A stretch of 64,000 nucleotides of DNA from JASGJS01 sp047601185 (GCA_047601185.1 JASGJS010000001.1:372001-436000), one strand, 5' to 3'; counted from the stretch's first letter, positions 17,221 to 30,466 are shown. Notes: generated from the sequence alone by a model not told the origin. Made by a program: numbers and translations.

Positions 17221-17910
17221 ATGGCAAAAACTACTCAATCACCCACGTCAAGCGGCTCGAATCCTCGGACACCTTTAAGAAAGTTGTCATCAGGCTTGTT
17301 TAATGTCGACAACAATTACTCCAGATCTCCTTTATACAGGCTTGCTCAAGATGCAGTGACCAGTCTGCTCAGTTTTACCCCCTTCTACACCCCTTTGTTT
17401 TATTGCTATATTGCCCATTGTCAAGATCAGGCGCGAGACCGAAACGATCATAATTTCGTCGAACATCTTCAAAAACACAAAAGAGCCATGAAGTGGAGAG
17501 TCATAGGTGAAGTCACAATGTTGGCCGGGTTTGTGACCACTTATGCCCTCTATCAACATGGCCTACAGAATCCGGTTCTGACTGGCATTGCCCAAGGCTC
17601 AGGCATGGCGCAGTTCAATTTCCATTCGGCTGACTCTGGTGCTTTGTTAATTTGTTTGTGTATGGCTTATATGGTGGCTTCTGGCAAACTATTTGAATTC
17701 GCCGGACGTAGTAAAGAAAGAGATTCCTCTGTCTTGGCGGAAGCGACCATCACTTTGATTGGAGGGACTCGTGGCATTGCGGCGCGGAAACAAATTTATA
17801 ATCGTAGAGCGCACGCGAGACTTAGCGGCCAAAATTCCCCTAGAGTCAGCGTAACAGAGTCTCCTGTTCCTGAAACACCAACAACATCTGTCACCAGCCC
17901 TCAGTTCTAA
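17221..17910 (+). CDS. two-helix membrane protein, tandem paralogue 2
   Basis: A 229-residue paralogue of its neighbours. It has SFTPFYTPLFY near residue 40 and a first helix (GEVTMLAGFVTTYALYQHG). The loop PVLTGIAQGSGMAQF corresponds to the GIAQAF loop of the others. The second helix (ALLICLCMAYMVASGKLFEF) has the same AY.vASgKl signature. The C-terminal tail is Ser/Thr/Pro-rich and probably disordered. A strong GGAGGG ribosome site 8-13 nt before the ATG at 17221 decides the start against the upstream ATG at 17170. Function is unknown. Confidence 0.7.
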   Translation: MAKTTQSPTSSGSNPRTPLRKLSSGLFNVDNNYSRSPLYRLAQDAVTSLLSFTPFYTPLFYCYIAHCQDQARDRNDHNFVEHLQKHKRAMKWRVIGEVTMLAGFVTTYALYQHGLQNPVLTGIAQGSGMAQFNFHSADSGALLICLCMAYMVASGKLFEFAGRSKERDSSVLAEATITLIGGTRGIAARKQIYNRRAHARLSGQNSPRVSVTESPVPETPTTSVTSPQF

Positions 17911-17974
17911 GAGCTTGTTTATTAAATGGGATTTACATATAATTGTATTATGTATTGTGTGCTAGGGAAAAATT

Positions 17975-18643
17975 ATGCCAAGTCCGACGAATGATGAACC
18001 GAATAAGCTTAAATCTACACTTTTGAGCTTCCTGCCATTTTATTCTGTACATTCTTTAAATAAAAAATTAAAAGAACTCGATTGTGAGACCCCTAAAAAT
18101 GATAAAGAACAGCAAGCCATATGGGGATGCCACCGTGGACAAAGAGCTGTCAAAGCCAGAACCCTTGGGCACTGCGTGGGTGCTATCAGTTTTACAGCCA
18201 TCGCCATTCTTTATAACCAGGGAGCCTTATCCCATTCTGCGATACTGACAAATGCTGCTCATAAAACGGGTATTGCTCAGGCTTTCGAGTCTAATCTTGT
18301 TCTTTCTATTCTGATCTTAGTTGGCCTGGGCTTAGCGTATACTGCAGCTTCTGGTAAGGCTTTCGAACTGATTGAGCGTTGTGGGGCAGAGCAATACTTC
18401 TCTCGTTCAGAGACACCCAATCTGGGTCAAACAGAGCGAATCGCTAGAATCTTTTTAGCAGGGATAGTCGCTACCGCCCTACCTATTTATAGTCACAGTT
18501 TGAGCCAAAAAATCTATTATACTGAGCATAAAGTACAACCCTCTTCTCCGACCGAACAAGATGAGGAAGATAGGTCAATTGTCTCTTCGTCTTCTTATTC
18601 TGATAGCCGAAGTTCTTCTTATAGTCGCAGTTCTTCTATGTGA
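17975..18643 (+). CDS. two-helix membrane protein, tandem paralogue 3
   Basis: A 222-residue third member of the family. The motif LLSFLPFYSVHSLNKKLKE sits near residue 20. A first helix (GAISFTAIAILYNQG), the loop ILTNAAHKTGIAQAF and a second helix (LVGLGLAYTAASGKAFELI) follow. The tail is acidic, then Ser-rich (repeated SRSSS/YSDSRSSS). The ATG at 17975 is preceded by AGGG. It sits just before rpsT. The copies have diverged in their tails but kept the hairpin, which suggests the membrane hairpin is the functional core. Confidence 0.7.
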   Translation: MPSPTNDEPNKLKSTLLSFLPFYSVHSLNKKLKELDCETPKNDKEQQAIWGCHRGQRAVKARTLGHCVGAISFTAIAILYNQGALSHSAILTNAAHKTGIAQAFESNLVLSILILVGLGLAYTAASGKAFELIERCGAEQYFSRSETPNLGQTERIARIFLAGIVATALPIYSHSLSQKIYYTEHKVQPSSPTEQDEEDRSIVSSSSYSDSRSSSYSRSSSM

Positions 18644-18708
18644 GCTTTCCTTGACATTCTCTAAATTAAGCTTCAAAATATTGAGCTATTTCTTAAGGGG
18701 AAACTATC

Positions 18709-18981
18709 GTGGCTAATATAGCATCTGCAAAAAAACGCGCAAAACAAACCATTCAGCGCCAAGCTCGTAACTATGCATTACGTTCTCGGGTATCGACTTA
18801 TTTAAAAAAGGCTCGTAAGGCCATCAGCTCTGGCAGCACTGAAGAAGCGCAGAGCGCCGTCAAAGTGGCTTTATCTCAAATCGCCAAAATGGTACCTAAA
18901 GGTATTTTTCAGAAAAATAAAGCTTCACGGCTCCAGAGTCGCCTCAATGCTCGGTTGAAAAAACGGGTTTTAAGCGCATAG
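18709..18981 (+). CDS. rpsT: 30S ribosomal protein S20
   Basis: A 90-residue basic protein with the S20 pattern: ANIASAKKRAKQTIQRQARN at the N-terminus and the KGIFQKNKASRLQSRL segment near the C-terminus. It binds 16S rRNA early in 30S assembly. The start codon is GTG at 18709 with AAGGGG upstream. A non-ATG start is common for this gene and is linked to autogenous control in E. coli. It is monocistronic, and a long REP-like hairpin follows at 19048. Confidence 0.96.
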   Translation: MANIASAKKRAKQTIQRQARNYALRSRVSTYLKKARKAISSGSTEEAQSAVKVALSQIAKMVPKGIFQKNKASRLQSRLNARLKKRVLSA

Positions 18982-19047
18982 TCACTCCATGGCCATCATT
19001 GCCGAAAGCTCAGCCCCTCTCTAGTTATCCAAGGGGCTATAAGCTCG

Positions 19048-19120
19048 TTGGAGCGCGGGCAGCTTGCCCGCTGCTTTTTAAAATAGTTAAAAGCAGCGGG
19101 CAAGCTGCCCGCGCTCCCAA
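19048..19120. repeat. REP-like GC-rich inverted repeat, copy 1
   Basis: Arms 19048-19079 and 19089-19120 are near-perfect complements containing GCGGGCAGCTTGCCCGC, itself a palindrome. The same unit recurs as a pair at 30287-30463. It lies in the gap after rpsT and could act as a bidirectional terminator. The rest of 18982-19359 holds no convincing gene; a 77-codon minus-strand frame through this repeat is not supported. Confidence 0.75.
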
Positions 19121-19359
19121 CAAATCTCTGCCTTCAAAAAACTCGAAGTTTTTTTCTCTTCCTGCCTGCATTTCTTCTATCAAAAACGGTTTAAATTCGA
19201 CTACGGCAAAACCTGCATTTTTTGTAGACAACATCCCTTGTATTTCAGCCAAGATATGACTAAAACACAAGGATTAAAACTGCAAAGAGTGGGAAGGGAA
19301 GTAGCTTAATAAAAAATTATTTCTCCAGCAGAACCTGTGAAGCTTAAAGAATATCGAAA

Positions 19360-19662
19360 TTAATGAGTCATGCTAGATAATAAAGGCAGCTCTATTTCAG
19401 ATTGAGAATCTAAGCAACCCTCACACGCATTGATAGCTTTATTAATCGTTGAACCCACAGCATTGCCAAACCAACTACCAATTTCACCCATCAGCACTGT
19501 TAAAACACCTGCGCCGAGATAAATCAGCATCGTCAAAGCTGGATCGTTGGTTAACATAGGTTGCACCAGCTTAATCGCTACTAACCAAGCAATCATGGTG
19601 AGACAGGCGACTACGACTTCAGCTCCTTTATTGATCTTTTCTTCCCGTTGTCGTCTCGTCAT
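19360..19662 (-). CDS. small two-helix membrane protein
   Basis: A 100-residue protein with a basic N-terminus (TRRQREEKINKG). Two hydrophobic helices are at about residues 16-34 (VVVACLTMIAWLVAIKL) and 43-60 (MLIYLGAGVLTVLMGEI). A short soluble tail has two Cys (CEGCLD). I do not recognise the family. It lies immediately downstream of the rRNA operon on the same strand but beyond that operon's terminator. It could be a separate unit or an over-prediction. Confidence 0.5.
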   Translation of the reverse strand: MTRRQREEKINKGAEVVVACLTMIAWLVAIKLVQPMLTNDPALTMLIYLGAGVLTVLMGEIGSWFGNAVGSTINKAINACEGCLDSQSEIELPLLSSMTH

Positions 19663-19686
19663 GTTGACTCACCGTGTGACACAAAT

Positions 19687-19723
19687 AAAAAAACCCTCAC
19701 AGCTTAAAACTGTGAAGGTTTTG
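19687..19723 (-). terminator. rRNA operon intrinsic terminator
   Basis: On the minus strand an ACCTTCACAG...CTGTGAGGGT stem is followed by seven T residues, just downstream of the 5S gene. This is a canonical Rho-independent terminator. Confidence 0.9.
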
Positions 19724-19731
19724 GAAAAAAG

Positions 19732-19848
19732 CCCTGGCAGTGTCCTACTTTCACATGGGGAAACCCCACACTATCATCGGCGCTAAGCGTTTTCACTTCT
19801 GAGTTCGGAATGGGATCAGGTGGTACCCACTTGCTATGGCCGCCAGGA
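19732..19848 (-). rRNA. rrf: 5S ribosomal RNA
   Basis: About 117 nt. The terminal stem halves (CCTGGCGGCC at the 5' end and GCCAGGGC at the 3' end) and the internal ATAGCAAGTGGGTACCACCTGATCCC-type segment are standard. It is the last gene of the operon, about 100 nt after the 23S 3' end. The ends are estimated from the pairing. Confidence 0.93.
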
Positions 19849-19954
19849 AAGCGGTATGACAGATCATCTGTCAAATTCTTTGGTAACAATTCATGATGTA
19901 GACATGTATCTTATCAAGCTTGAGCAATCAACCAAAAATATTTTGGTGTTATAT

Positions 19955-22854
<2,900 letters not shown>

Positions 22855-22965
22855 ATATAACCCAAAATACTCTCGGATTATAAATTGATCACTCGTTTAA
22901 GATACAATATACCCTGTTAAATTCCGTTAGAAATTTAACAGCGTTATTTGTCTACATCATTACAT

Positions 22966-22976
22966 TGTTAAAGAGC
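22966..22976 (-). promoter_or_regulatory. boxA antitermination element in the 16S-23S spacer
   Basis: On the minus strand GCTCTTTAACA matches the rrn boxA consensus, between tRNA-Ala and the 23S gene. A second, weaker boxA-like TTCTTTAAAAAT lies in the leader near 24997-25008. Confidence 0.75.
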
Positions 22977-23042
22977 CTAAGAAGCCATGCTAGACAGCTT
23001 CTGAAAAAAAACTTTTATGTCGTCACACCAATTAAAACAACA

Positions 23043-23118
23043 TGGTGGAGCCAAGCGGGATCGAACCGCTGACCTCCTGCGTGCAAAGCAGGCGCTCTCC
23101 CAGCTGAGCTATGGCCCC
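23043..23118 (-). tRNA. tRNA-Ala (anticodon TGC)
   Basis: A 76-nt cloverleaf beginning GGGGCCATAGCTCAGC, with anticodon loop TTTGCAC giving TGC, a TTCGATCC T-loop and an encoded CCA. It is the second tRNA of the 16S-23S spacer, the usual Ile-Ala order. Confidence 0.98.
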
Positions 23119-23145
23119 CTTTTACTAAGTTTAAGGCAAAGTAAT

Positions 23146-23222
<77 letters not shown>

Positions 23223-23322
23223 GGCGTTTCACGCCGATGCTTGCTACTATAGCAAGCGCAGGTGACTGAGTCCAAAAAATAATTTGTGTGGGCACTCACA
23301 CTGATTACGTGTGGTTACTAAA

Positions 23323-24849
<1,527 letters not shown>

Positions 24850-25064
24850 AAGATCTGACGACCTGATGGAAAAATCAGGTCTTTGTTTTGGCTCGATGTT
24901 AAATCACTCAATAGAATTGATGGACTTATCATCGATAATGTTGTGTAACCATCACATCGATGTAAGCACCCACACAAATTACTTTTTGGCTGTTAATTTT
25001 TAAAGAACGTTTTAACGACTATCTTGTTTTTAAGTTGTCGCCCTTCTCAATCGAAGGGAGTGTC

Positions 25065-25092
25065 ATTGTACCCGTTTAATTCTGTCTGTCAA
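25065..25092 (-). promoter_or_regulatory. rRNA operon promoter
   Basis: On the minus strand TTGACA (25087-25092) and TACAAT (25065-25070) are 16 bp apart, about 215 nt upstream of 16S. An A/T-rich tract with phased A- and T-runs (about 25093-25140) resembles an UP element. The leader between promoter and 16S carries the boxA-like site and the 5' half of the processing stem. No gene lies in 24850-25308. Confidence 0.8.
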
Positions 25093-25308
25093 CCACTTTT
25101 TTCAAACTTTTTTAATTTTTTTCTTTCGAAATAAAATTAATGGAAACAAGCAGTTACTGAGCAAACTTAAAGCAATATCGGTCACAAGGGTTGCAAAGAT
25201 ACAGGGATTTAATTCAGAACACAAGCATTATTTTCAAAATATTTTTAATTTTTTTAACAATAAAGTAAGCCTATGTTTTAAAAGACATTTTAAGGTTGTA
25301 TTAATCGT

Positions 25309-25908
25309 TTAAGCCCAACGTCGGTGCAATTTTTCTTTATTTATCTTCAACCAAAACAGCGCTAATAGACAAGTGGGGTTTTTGATCTTTCCATGCGCTG
25401 CCCATTGAAAGGCTTCTTCAAAAGCGAGGGCAAACACCCGAATATCCTCATGCTCTTCAGCAACGCCATAAACACCACCCACCTGACTGGCATCAACTTG
25501 ACCACAAAATAGGGTCAGATATTCATTACTACCGCCTGGGCTAGACCAATATTCACAAATCTGTTCCAACGCCAATAAAGTCACGCCCGCCTCTTCTTGA
25601 GCTTCCCGCCGAGCGAGATCTTCTGGTGTTTCCCCTGCTTCTAGCAACCCTGCGACAATCTCAATCATCCAAGGTCCTTCGGGATCCGACAAAGCCCCAG
25701 GCCGAAATTGTTCGATTAACACCACTTGATCTGTTAGAGGGTCATAAGGCAATACCGCAGCTGCACGAGGTCGAATCGACACTTCACGCATGATCGCCGG
25801 GCTCCACCCGCCCTTAAACAATTCATGCTGTAATAAATATCGTTTAATAGAAACAAACCCTTGATACATCCAGGTTTCCTCTAAAATTTTGACGTTTTTA
25901 GGTTCCAT
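25309..25908 (-). CDS. nudF: ADP-ribose pyrophosphatase (Nudix hydrolase)
   Basis: A 199-residue Nudix enzyme that hydrolyses ADP-ribose to AMP and ribose 5-phosphate. The Nudix box is complete at residues about 87-109 (G-L-L-E-A-G-E-T-P-E-D ... REAQEEAGV). The upstream IEQFRPGAL and downstream YWSSPGGSNEYLTLF segments are typical of the NudF subgroup. The ATG at 25908 gives the normal length. It is transcribed divergently from tolC, the same arrangement as in enterobacteria, which supports the assignment. Confidence 0.93.
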   Translation of the reverse strand: MEPKNVKILEETWMYQGFVSIKRYLLQHELFKGGWSPAIMREVSIRPRAAAVLPYDPLTDQVVLIEQFRPGALSDPEGPWMIEIVAGLLEAGETPEDLARREAQEEAGVTLLALEQICEYWSSPGGSNEYLTLFCGQVDASQVGGVYGVAEEHEDIRVFALAFEEAFQWAAHGKIKNPTCLLALFWLKINKEKLHRRWA

Positions 25909-25972
25909 AGTGTTTACCTCTTCTCTGGTATAAAGTAGTATATCCTAATCCATTGGACACACGACACTTCCC

Positions 25973-27409
25973 ATGAAAAAGCGGCTTGCAACATTATTGA
26001 TGATAAGCAGTCTCGGCTGGTGGCAGATCGCGCAAGCAGAAGACTTGATGGAAGTCTTTGACCAAGCCGTGCAGTTTGACCCCACTTTTAAGCAAGCTCA
26101 AGCACAATGGCTAGCGACTCAAGAACTGGTTCCCATTACTCGCGGGGCTTTGTTGCCTTTTATCAGCGCAACCGGCAGCGTCACGCGCACCAGAACCCAC
26201 GTTGAATTCGACTCTCCAATCATTCCCGATCAAACCTCGACCGGCACAGCTTCTCAATACCAAATCAATGCAGGTCAAACGTTATTTAATTACAAATCCT
26301 GGGCCCAGTTGCAAAATGCCAAAGCCCAAGCCAAACAAGCCTTTGCCACTTATAATGCAGCCGCGCAAAATCTCATGGTGCGCGTTGCCAATGCGTATTT
26401 TGCGGTATTACAAGCCTACGACACTTTACAGGCCACAGAAGCGACTAAGCGCTCTTTAGGACATCAACTTCAACAAACTGAACAACAATATAAAGTGGGC
26501 CTTGTCCCCATCACCAATGTTCAACAAGTCAGAGCCAGTTATGATGCGACGGCAGCCTCTGAAATTGCCAATCAAAATGCGGTGTCTGATCGATTAGAAG
26601 AACTGCGAGGAATGACTGGCGTTTTTTACACATGTTTAGCGGGGATCAATATTCAAGTGCCTTTAGTGGAGCCCCAGCCCCGCAATATTAATGATTGGGT
26701 GATCATTGCCAGTAAGCAAAACTATAATTACCAAGCCTCACGTTATGCGACACAAGCAGCTCGCGAAAACGTTAAAGTGCAACGCGCCGGCCATTTCCCC
26801 ACGGTAAATACCGTTGCTAACTATGCGTATTACAATTTAGGGGGAGGATCCAATGATACCCCGCTTAATGACACTGTCCCCGGTATTGTTTCACCTGGCT
26901 CTATTAGCATTGCCTCTGTCGGCATACAAGCCAATTTACCCATTGTTCAAGGAGGGACGGTCGTGGCGCAAACTCGACAAGCGGCTTATCAATATGCCGA
27001 AGCCGCCGCTCAAATGCAGCAAACCTATTTAAGCACTCTACAACAAACTCGCGAGTCTTATTTAGGCGTTATTTCAGGTATCAGTAAAATCCAAGCAGAT
27101 AAACAATCACTTGTCTCTAACCAAAGCTCTTTAAGTTCCACAAAATCTTCTTATACGGCGGGTACTGCCACGATTGTCGATGTTTTACAACAACATACCA
27201 ATCTTTATAGCGCGATGACTTCTTACTCTGCTGATCAATATAATTATATTTTAAGCACTTTAAACCTCAAACAAGCCGCTGGAACCTTATGCGTTAAAGA
27301 TCTCGCTATTATCAATTGTTGGCTGAACAAACACATTGATTTATCGAGATTTGATTTTAATCGTGTGCCGCCTGACTGTATTGCTTGCACCAAACCTCGC
27401 AACCCATGA
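25973..27409 (+). CDS. tolC: TolC-family outer-membrane efflux channel
   Basis: A 478-residue outer-membrane factor with a cleavable signal peptide (residues 1-22, ending AQA). It has two homologous outer-membrane-efflux repeats, visible from the duplicated QAxxLQTYN..AQNLMVRVANAYFAVLQAYDTLQ and QQTYLSTLQQTRESYLGVISGI coiled-coil segments. The C-terminal repeat has TSSYTAGTATIVDVLQQHTNLYSA, a typical efflux-protein pattern. It would form the exit duct for multidrug pumps and type I secretion. The stop overlaps the coaA start (ATGA). Confidence 0.92.
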   Translation: MKKRLATLLMISSLGWWQIAQAEDLMEVFDQAVQFDPTFKQAQAQWLATQELVPITRGALLPFISATGSVTRTRTHVEFDSPIIPDQTSTGTASQYQINAGQTLFNYKSWAQLQNAKAQAKQAFATYNAAAQNLMVRVANAYFAVLQAYDTLQATEATKRSLGHQLQQTEQQYKVGLVPITNVQQVRASYDATAASEIANQNAVSDRLEELRGMTGVFYTCLAGINIQVPLVEPQPRNINDWVIIASKQNYNYQASRYATQAARENVKVQRAGHFPTVNTVANYAYYNLGGGSNDTPLNDTVPGIVSPGSISIASVGIQANLPIVQGGTVVAQTRQAAYQYAEAAAQMQQTYLSTLQQTRESYLGVISGISKIQADKQSLVSNQSSLSSTKSSYTAGTATIVDVLQQHTNLYSAMTSYSADQYNYILSTLNLKQAAGTLCVKDLAIINCWLNKHIDLSRFDFNRVPPDCIACTKPRNP

Positions 27410-28269
27410 ATGCCAAAGATGTTGCGACACCCTTCTTAGAGTTTGCTCGAGCCGATTGGGCAGCAGCCTATACTCAGCCTTTTCCCCACTGGCCTGTTGA
27501 AAGCATTACGCCTGAGCTGATAGAGGTTTATTGGCCGCTCGCGCAATTATTAAATCAACTTTTTCTGGAAAAAATGGAGTCAATTCCTTATGTGATTGGC
27601 ATTACGGGGTCGGTAGCCGTCGGGAAAAGTGTTCTATCGAAAATGCTCCAACGACTTTTAATGACCTGGCCTGAGTATCCTCAGGTGGAATTGCTATCTA
27701 CTGATAGTTTTATTTATCCTCAAGCGGTATTAGAAAAACATCATTTAACTCAACGAAAAGGTTTCCCTGAAAGCTATCATCAGCGGGCTTGGTTGCGATT
27801 CTTACGACACTTGAAAGCCGGCGATCCAGCGCTTTGTGTCTCTGAATATTCGCATGAATACTACGACATTATTCCCAACAGCCAACGTAAGGTTCAACGG
27901 ACTGACATTGTGATTATCGAGGGGCTCAATATTTTACAATCCCCACAATGGCACGCTTCAAAACGGCTGGCCCAAGATTTTTTTGATTTTATCATTTACG
28001 TAGATGCTGAGAGCCACTGGCTAAAACAGTGGTATATTGAGCGCTTTATGCGGTTACGTCATGAAGCTCGTCAAAAACCGACAACACGGTTTTATGAAAG
28101 CACTCTCTGGAGCGACTCACAAGCGCTGGATTTTGCAACGATGCTCTGGGAGACAATCAACGCACCAAATTTACAAGCCAATATTCTGCCCTTTAAACAA
28201 CGCGCTGATTTAATTCTGGAAAAGGGGCCAGATCACTCGATTCAAACCATACGGTTAAGAAAACTATAG
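27406..28269 (+). CDS. coaA: pantothenate kinase type I
   Basis: It phosphorylates pantothenate, the first and rate-limiting step of coenzyme A synthesis. The 287-residue product has the type I P-loop GSVAVGKSVLSKML (about residues 68-81), the LLSTDSFIYP motif with the catalytic Asp, and GFPESYHQRAWLRFL followed by SHEYYDI, all characteristic. The ATG at 27406 overlaps the tolC stop by four bases; the TTG at 27385 is an unneeded extension. Feedback by CoA is a family property; nothing here shows it is lost. Confidence 0.95.
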   Translation: MNAKDVATPFLEFARADWAAAYTQPFPHWPVESITPELIEVYWPLAQLLNQLFLEKMESIPYVIGITGSVAVGKSVLSKMLQRLLMTWPEYPQVELLSTDSFIYPQAVLEKHHLTQRKGFPESYHQRAWLRFLRHLKAGDPALCVSEYSHEYYDIIPNSQRKVQRTDIVIIEGLNILQSPQWHASKRLAQDFFDFIIYVDAESHWLKQWYIERFMRLRHEARQKPTTRFYESTLWSDSQALDFATMLWETINAPNLQANILPFKQRADLILEKGPDHSIQTIRLRKL

Positions 28270-28351
28270 CGACAAAAGATTTTTGAGAGTATATTTTGGC
28301 TGTCGGATAGACTATCCGAAGGATTTACATTTTCATCCTAAAGGAGGCTTT

Positions 28352-28813
28352 ATGAAAAAAATTGCTTTTACCGCTCTCTTAGCTGCCTGCAGTCTAGGCG
28401 CTATAGCTCAAGAACCCCCCGTTACCCCAGGTTATGGCACCGTGATTCTTCAAATTACCCCTGAAGCTAATCCAACGCCTTATACCGCTCAGATCGTTGC
28501 CTTAAATGGTGAGACTCAATGTGGCCCCGCGGTAACCCAAACCATTACACCCTTACGCCCCTTGGTGTTTGCCTATGGCACAGCGGGTCAAGCCTGCAGC
28601 AGTGGTGTAACTGAACTACAAATTACAGCAACCAATCCTAACACCGATGCGACAACAACCCAAATCGTTGAGCCTAACGGCGCTTTCGGAACGGCTTGCA
28701 CCATTATCGCCTCTCCTAGAACCAGCGTCTTGAACGGCGAAGTGAACTTCAATTATCTCGTTTGGGATAATCGATTCTCTTGTGGAGACAAACCCGTTTC
28801 CTCTGCCAAGTAA
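28352..28813 (+). CDS. small secreted protein, paralogue of the next gene
   Basis: A 153-residue protein with a clear signal peptide (KKIAFTALLAACSLGAIAQ). The mature part begins with a strand motif YGTVILQITPEA and has conserved Cys pairs in contexts QCGPAV, ACSSG, ACTII and FSCGD. It aligns along its length with 28943-29362: the TITPLRPLVFAYG and SPRTS segments recur there as PINPLRPAVLSYG and TPRTV. AGGAGG 5-10 nt before the ATG at 28352 fixes the start. It looks like a small disulfide-stabilised beta protein of the envelope or secreted fraction. Family unknown. Confidence 0.75.
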   Translation: MKKIAFTALLAACSLGAIAQEPPVTPGYGTVILQITPEANPTPYTAQIVALNGETQCGPAVTQTITPLRPLVFAYGTAGQACSSGVTELQITATNPNTDATTTQIVEPNGAFGTACTIIASPRTSVLNGEVNFNYLVWDNRFSCGDKPVSSAK

Positions 28814-28818
28814 GTTTT

Positions 28819-28856
28819 AAGAGCTCAACTCGATCTTAATCTGAGTATGAGCTCTT
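28819..28856. terminator. stem-loop between the secreted paralogues
   Basis: AAGAGCTCA pairs with TGAGCTCTT across a 20-nt loop that itself has a short ACTC/GAGT pairing. No T-run follows, so it may stabilise or attenuate rather than fully terminate. Confidence 0.5.
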
Positions 28857-28942
28857 ACCTTATAAGCAGATTCTATGAAGACAATTATTTTAACTTCATC
28901 GAAAGCAGATTGTTTTAAAATTTTTCTTGACCAGGAGATTTT

Positions 28943-29362
28943 ATGAAAAAAATGATTTTAGGCCTCGCATTAGGCTGCGGCTGTTTAACCGCGATGGCTT
29001 CAGGTTTTGGTACCATTTCAGTTATTTACACCCCTGAAGTAAAACCTCACCTCTATCAGGTGACAATCACAGGGTATAATGGCTTAACGCCTTGCGGAAG
29101 TTACACAACTCCTATTAATCCCTTACGGCCTGCAGTTTTAAGCTATGGAAAACCCGGCTCAGACGTTTGCACATCGGGCGCAACGAGTGTAGAAGTAGAA
29201 GCGACTGATGGATCTACCAGTGCTCTTAACTTCTTTAGCCCTGATAGCACATTTGGGGCTTGCAATGTGATTGCCACCCCTCGAACGGTAAGCAGTCAAG
29301 TCGATCTCGTCAATTTATCTGTGGATAATCAACGATCCTGCTTAAATGATACCTCGAAATAA
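28943..29362 (+). CDS. small secreted protein, paralogue of the previous gene
   Basis: A 139-residue protein with a signal peptide (KKMILGLALGCGCLTAMAS). The mature start FGTISVIYTPEVKP parallels the upstream gene. Four Cys in the mature part (PCGSY, VCTSG, ACNVI, SCLND) line up with those of the upstream paralogue, implying two disulfides. GGAG precedes the ATG. It is followed by a strong intrinsic terminator, so the two genes may form one transcription unit or have separate promoters. No known family is recognised. Confidence 0.75.
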   Translation: MKKMILGLALGCGCLTAMASGFGTISVIYTPEVKPHLYQVTITGYNGLTPCGSYTTPINPLRPAVLSYGKPGSDVCTSGATSVEVEATDGSTSALNFFSPDSTFGACNVIATPRTVSSQVDLVNLSVDNQRSCLNDTSK

Positions 29363-29369
29363 CGCACTG

Positions 29370-29403
29370 ACGCCGTTTTATATCATTGTAGAACGGCGTT
29401 TTT
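29370..29403 (+). terminator. intrinsic terminator
   Basis: ACGCCGTT (29370-29377) pairs with AACGGCGT (29392-29399), directly followed by TTTTT. This is a canonical Rho-independent terminator for the secreted-protein genes. Confidence 0.9.
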
Positions 29404-29435
29404 AAACATCACGACTTCCGCTATACCCCAACATA

Positions 29436-30287
29436 ATGTCTAAGCTTTATCTCATTCGCCTTCTCACATTTTTATTCTTTTTGTTATTTATGCCTGGCGT
29501 CTTCGCGTGGGATGCCTCAGGACATAAAGTGATTGCTGCTATTGCGTATTCACAACTCACTCCACAAGCTAAGCAACGTATTGACGCGATCACGCAAACT
29601 CAAGATAGACATTATCCACCTGGAGCACGTTTTTTATATCTAGCGCCTTTACCAGATCTTTGGCGAGATGCCCAACCTGATACACAAGGCTGGCATTACA
29701 TTGATTTTCCTTATGCCACAGACTTTACCCCCACTACAAAAGTGCAATCCCCCAATTTGTTGACAGCCTTCGTCCAGAATCAAAAAATTTTAATCAGCCC
29801 AACTTCAACACCTCAAGCCAAATACCGCGCTTTAGCCTGGATCGTTCATTTAGTGGGTGATGGGCATCAACCCCTGCACTGCATAAATCGTTTTAGCGCA
29901 CAATTTCCGAAAGGAGATGCGGGTGGAAATGCATTTTTAATCAAGGATTCTGCAGCAAATAATTTACACGGCTATTGGGATCAAGCGGCTCATTTGTTGT
30001 CCAGCCAACACTATCCATTAAGCAATAAAAATATTCAGAAATTAGCTAAAGCATTAATGAACCAATATCCAAAGACCTCCTTTTCACAACTGGCCCTTTC
30101 GGATTTTAATCAATGGGTGGCGGAATGTTCTGCTTTAGCCAAACAAGCCGTTTATACTTCAACTATCACCCCCAATCACAAATTACCGATTGAGTATAAA
30201 AAGCAAGTGGCTGAGGTCGCCAGCCAACAACTTACGTTAGCGGGGTATCGTTTAGGAGATTTATTAAATCGAGATTTTAATTTTTAG
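29436..30287 (+). CDS. secreted S1/P1-type zinc nuclease
   Basis: A 283-residue exported phosphodiesterase of the S1/P1 family, which cuts single-stranded nucleic acids and 3'-nucleotides. The signal peptide ends ...VFA at residue 24. The mature N-terminal Trp25 is a zinc ligand in this family, with His30 (WDASGHKV) next. Further ligand motifs are visible: PDLWRD, GWHYIDFP, the HLVGDGHQPLH signature, GDAGGN and NLHGYWD. All metal sites appear intact. Nutrient scavenging or degradation of host nucleic acid are both plausible roles. The stop lies at the first base of the following REP-like repeat. Confidence 0.9.
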   Translation: MSKLYLIRLLTFLFFLLFMPGVFAWDASGHKVIAAIAYSQLTPQAKQRIDAITQTQDRHYPPGARFLYLAPLPDLWRDAQPDTQGWHYIDFPYATDFTPTTKVQSPNLLTAFVQNQKILISPTSTPQAKYRALAWIVHLVGDGHQPLHCINRFSAQFPKGDAGGNAFLIKDSAANNLHGYWDQAAHLLSSQHYPLSNKNIQKLAKALMNQYPKTSFSQLALSDFNQWVAECSALAKQAVYTSTITPNHKLPIEYKKQVAEVASQQLTLAGYRLGDLLNRDFNF

Positions 30288-30463
30288 CGGGCAAGCTGCC
30301 CGCGCTCCCAGGGCTCGAGCCTTTGCAAAGCCTTGAGAAACATTTTGCCTGGAAGCCTAATCTTGTCTTTAAATCTTTTAGATTTTTGTTGAGGCAGAGC
30401 AGCTTTTCTATGGCTGTTGCTTCATAGAGGCTCGAGCCTGGGAGCGCGGGCTGCTAGCCCGCT
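30287..30463. repeat. REP-like GC-rich inverted repeat, copy 2
   Basis: Arms 30287-30322 and 30429-30463 are near-perfect complements and carry the same GCGGGCAAGCTGCCCGC unit as 19048-19120, plus GGCTCGAGCC. They flank about 106 bp. The element fills the gap between the convergent nuclease and ahcY genes, so it probably terminates both transcripts. Confidence 0.75.
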
Positions 30464-30466
30464 GAT

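Noticed and set aside
19037..19270. 77-codon minus-strand ORF with a protein-like first half
   Set aside because: It starts at TTG and half of it is the REP-like repeat; could be a relic but cannot be supported.
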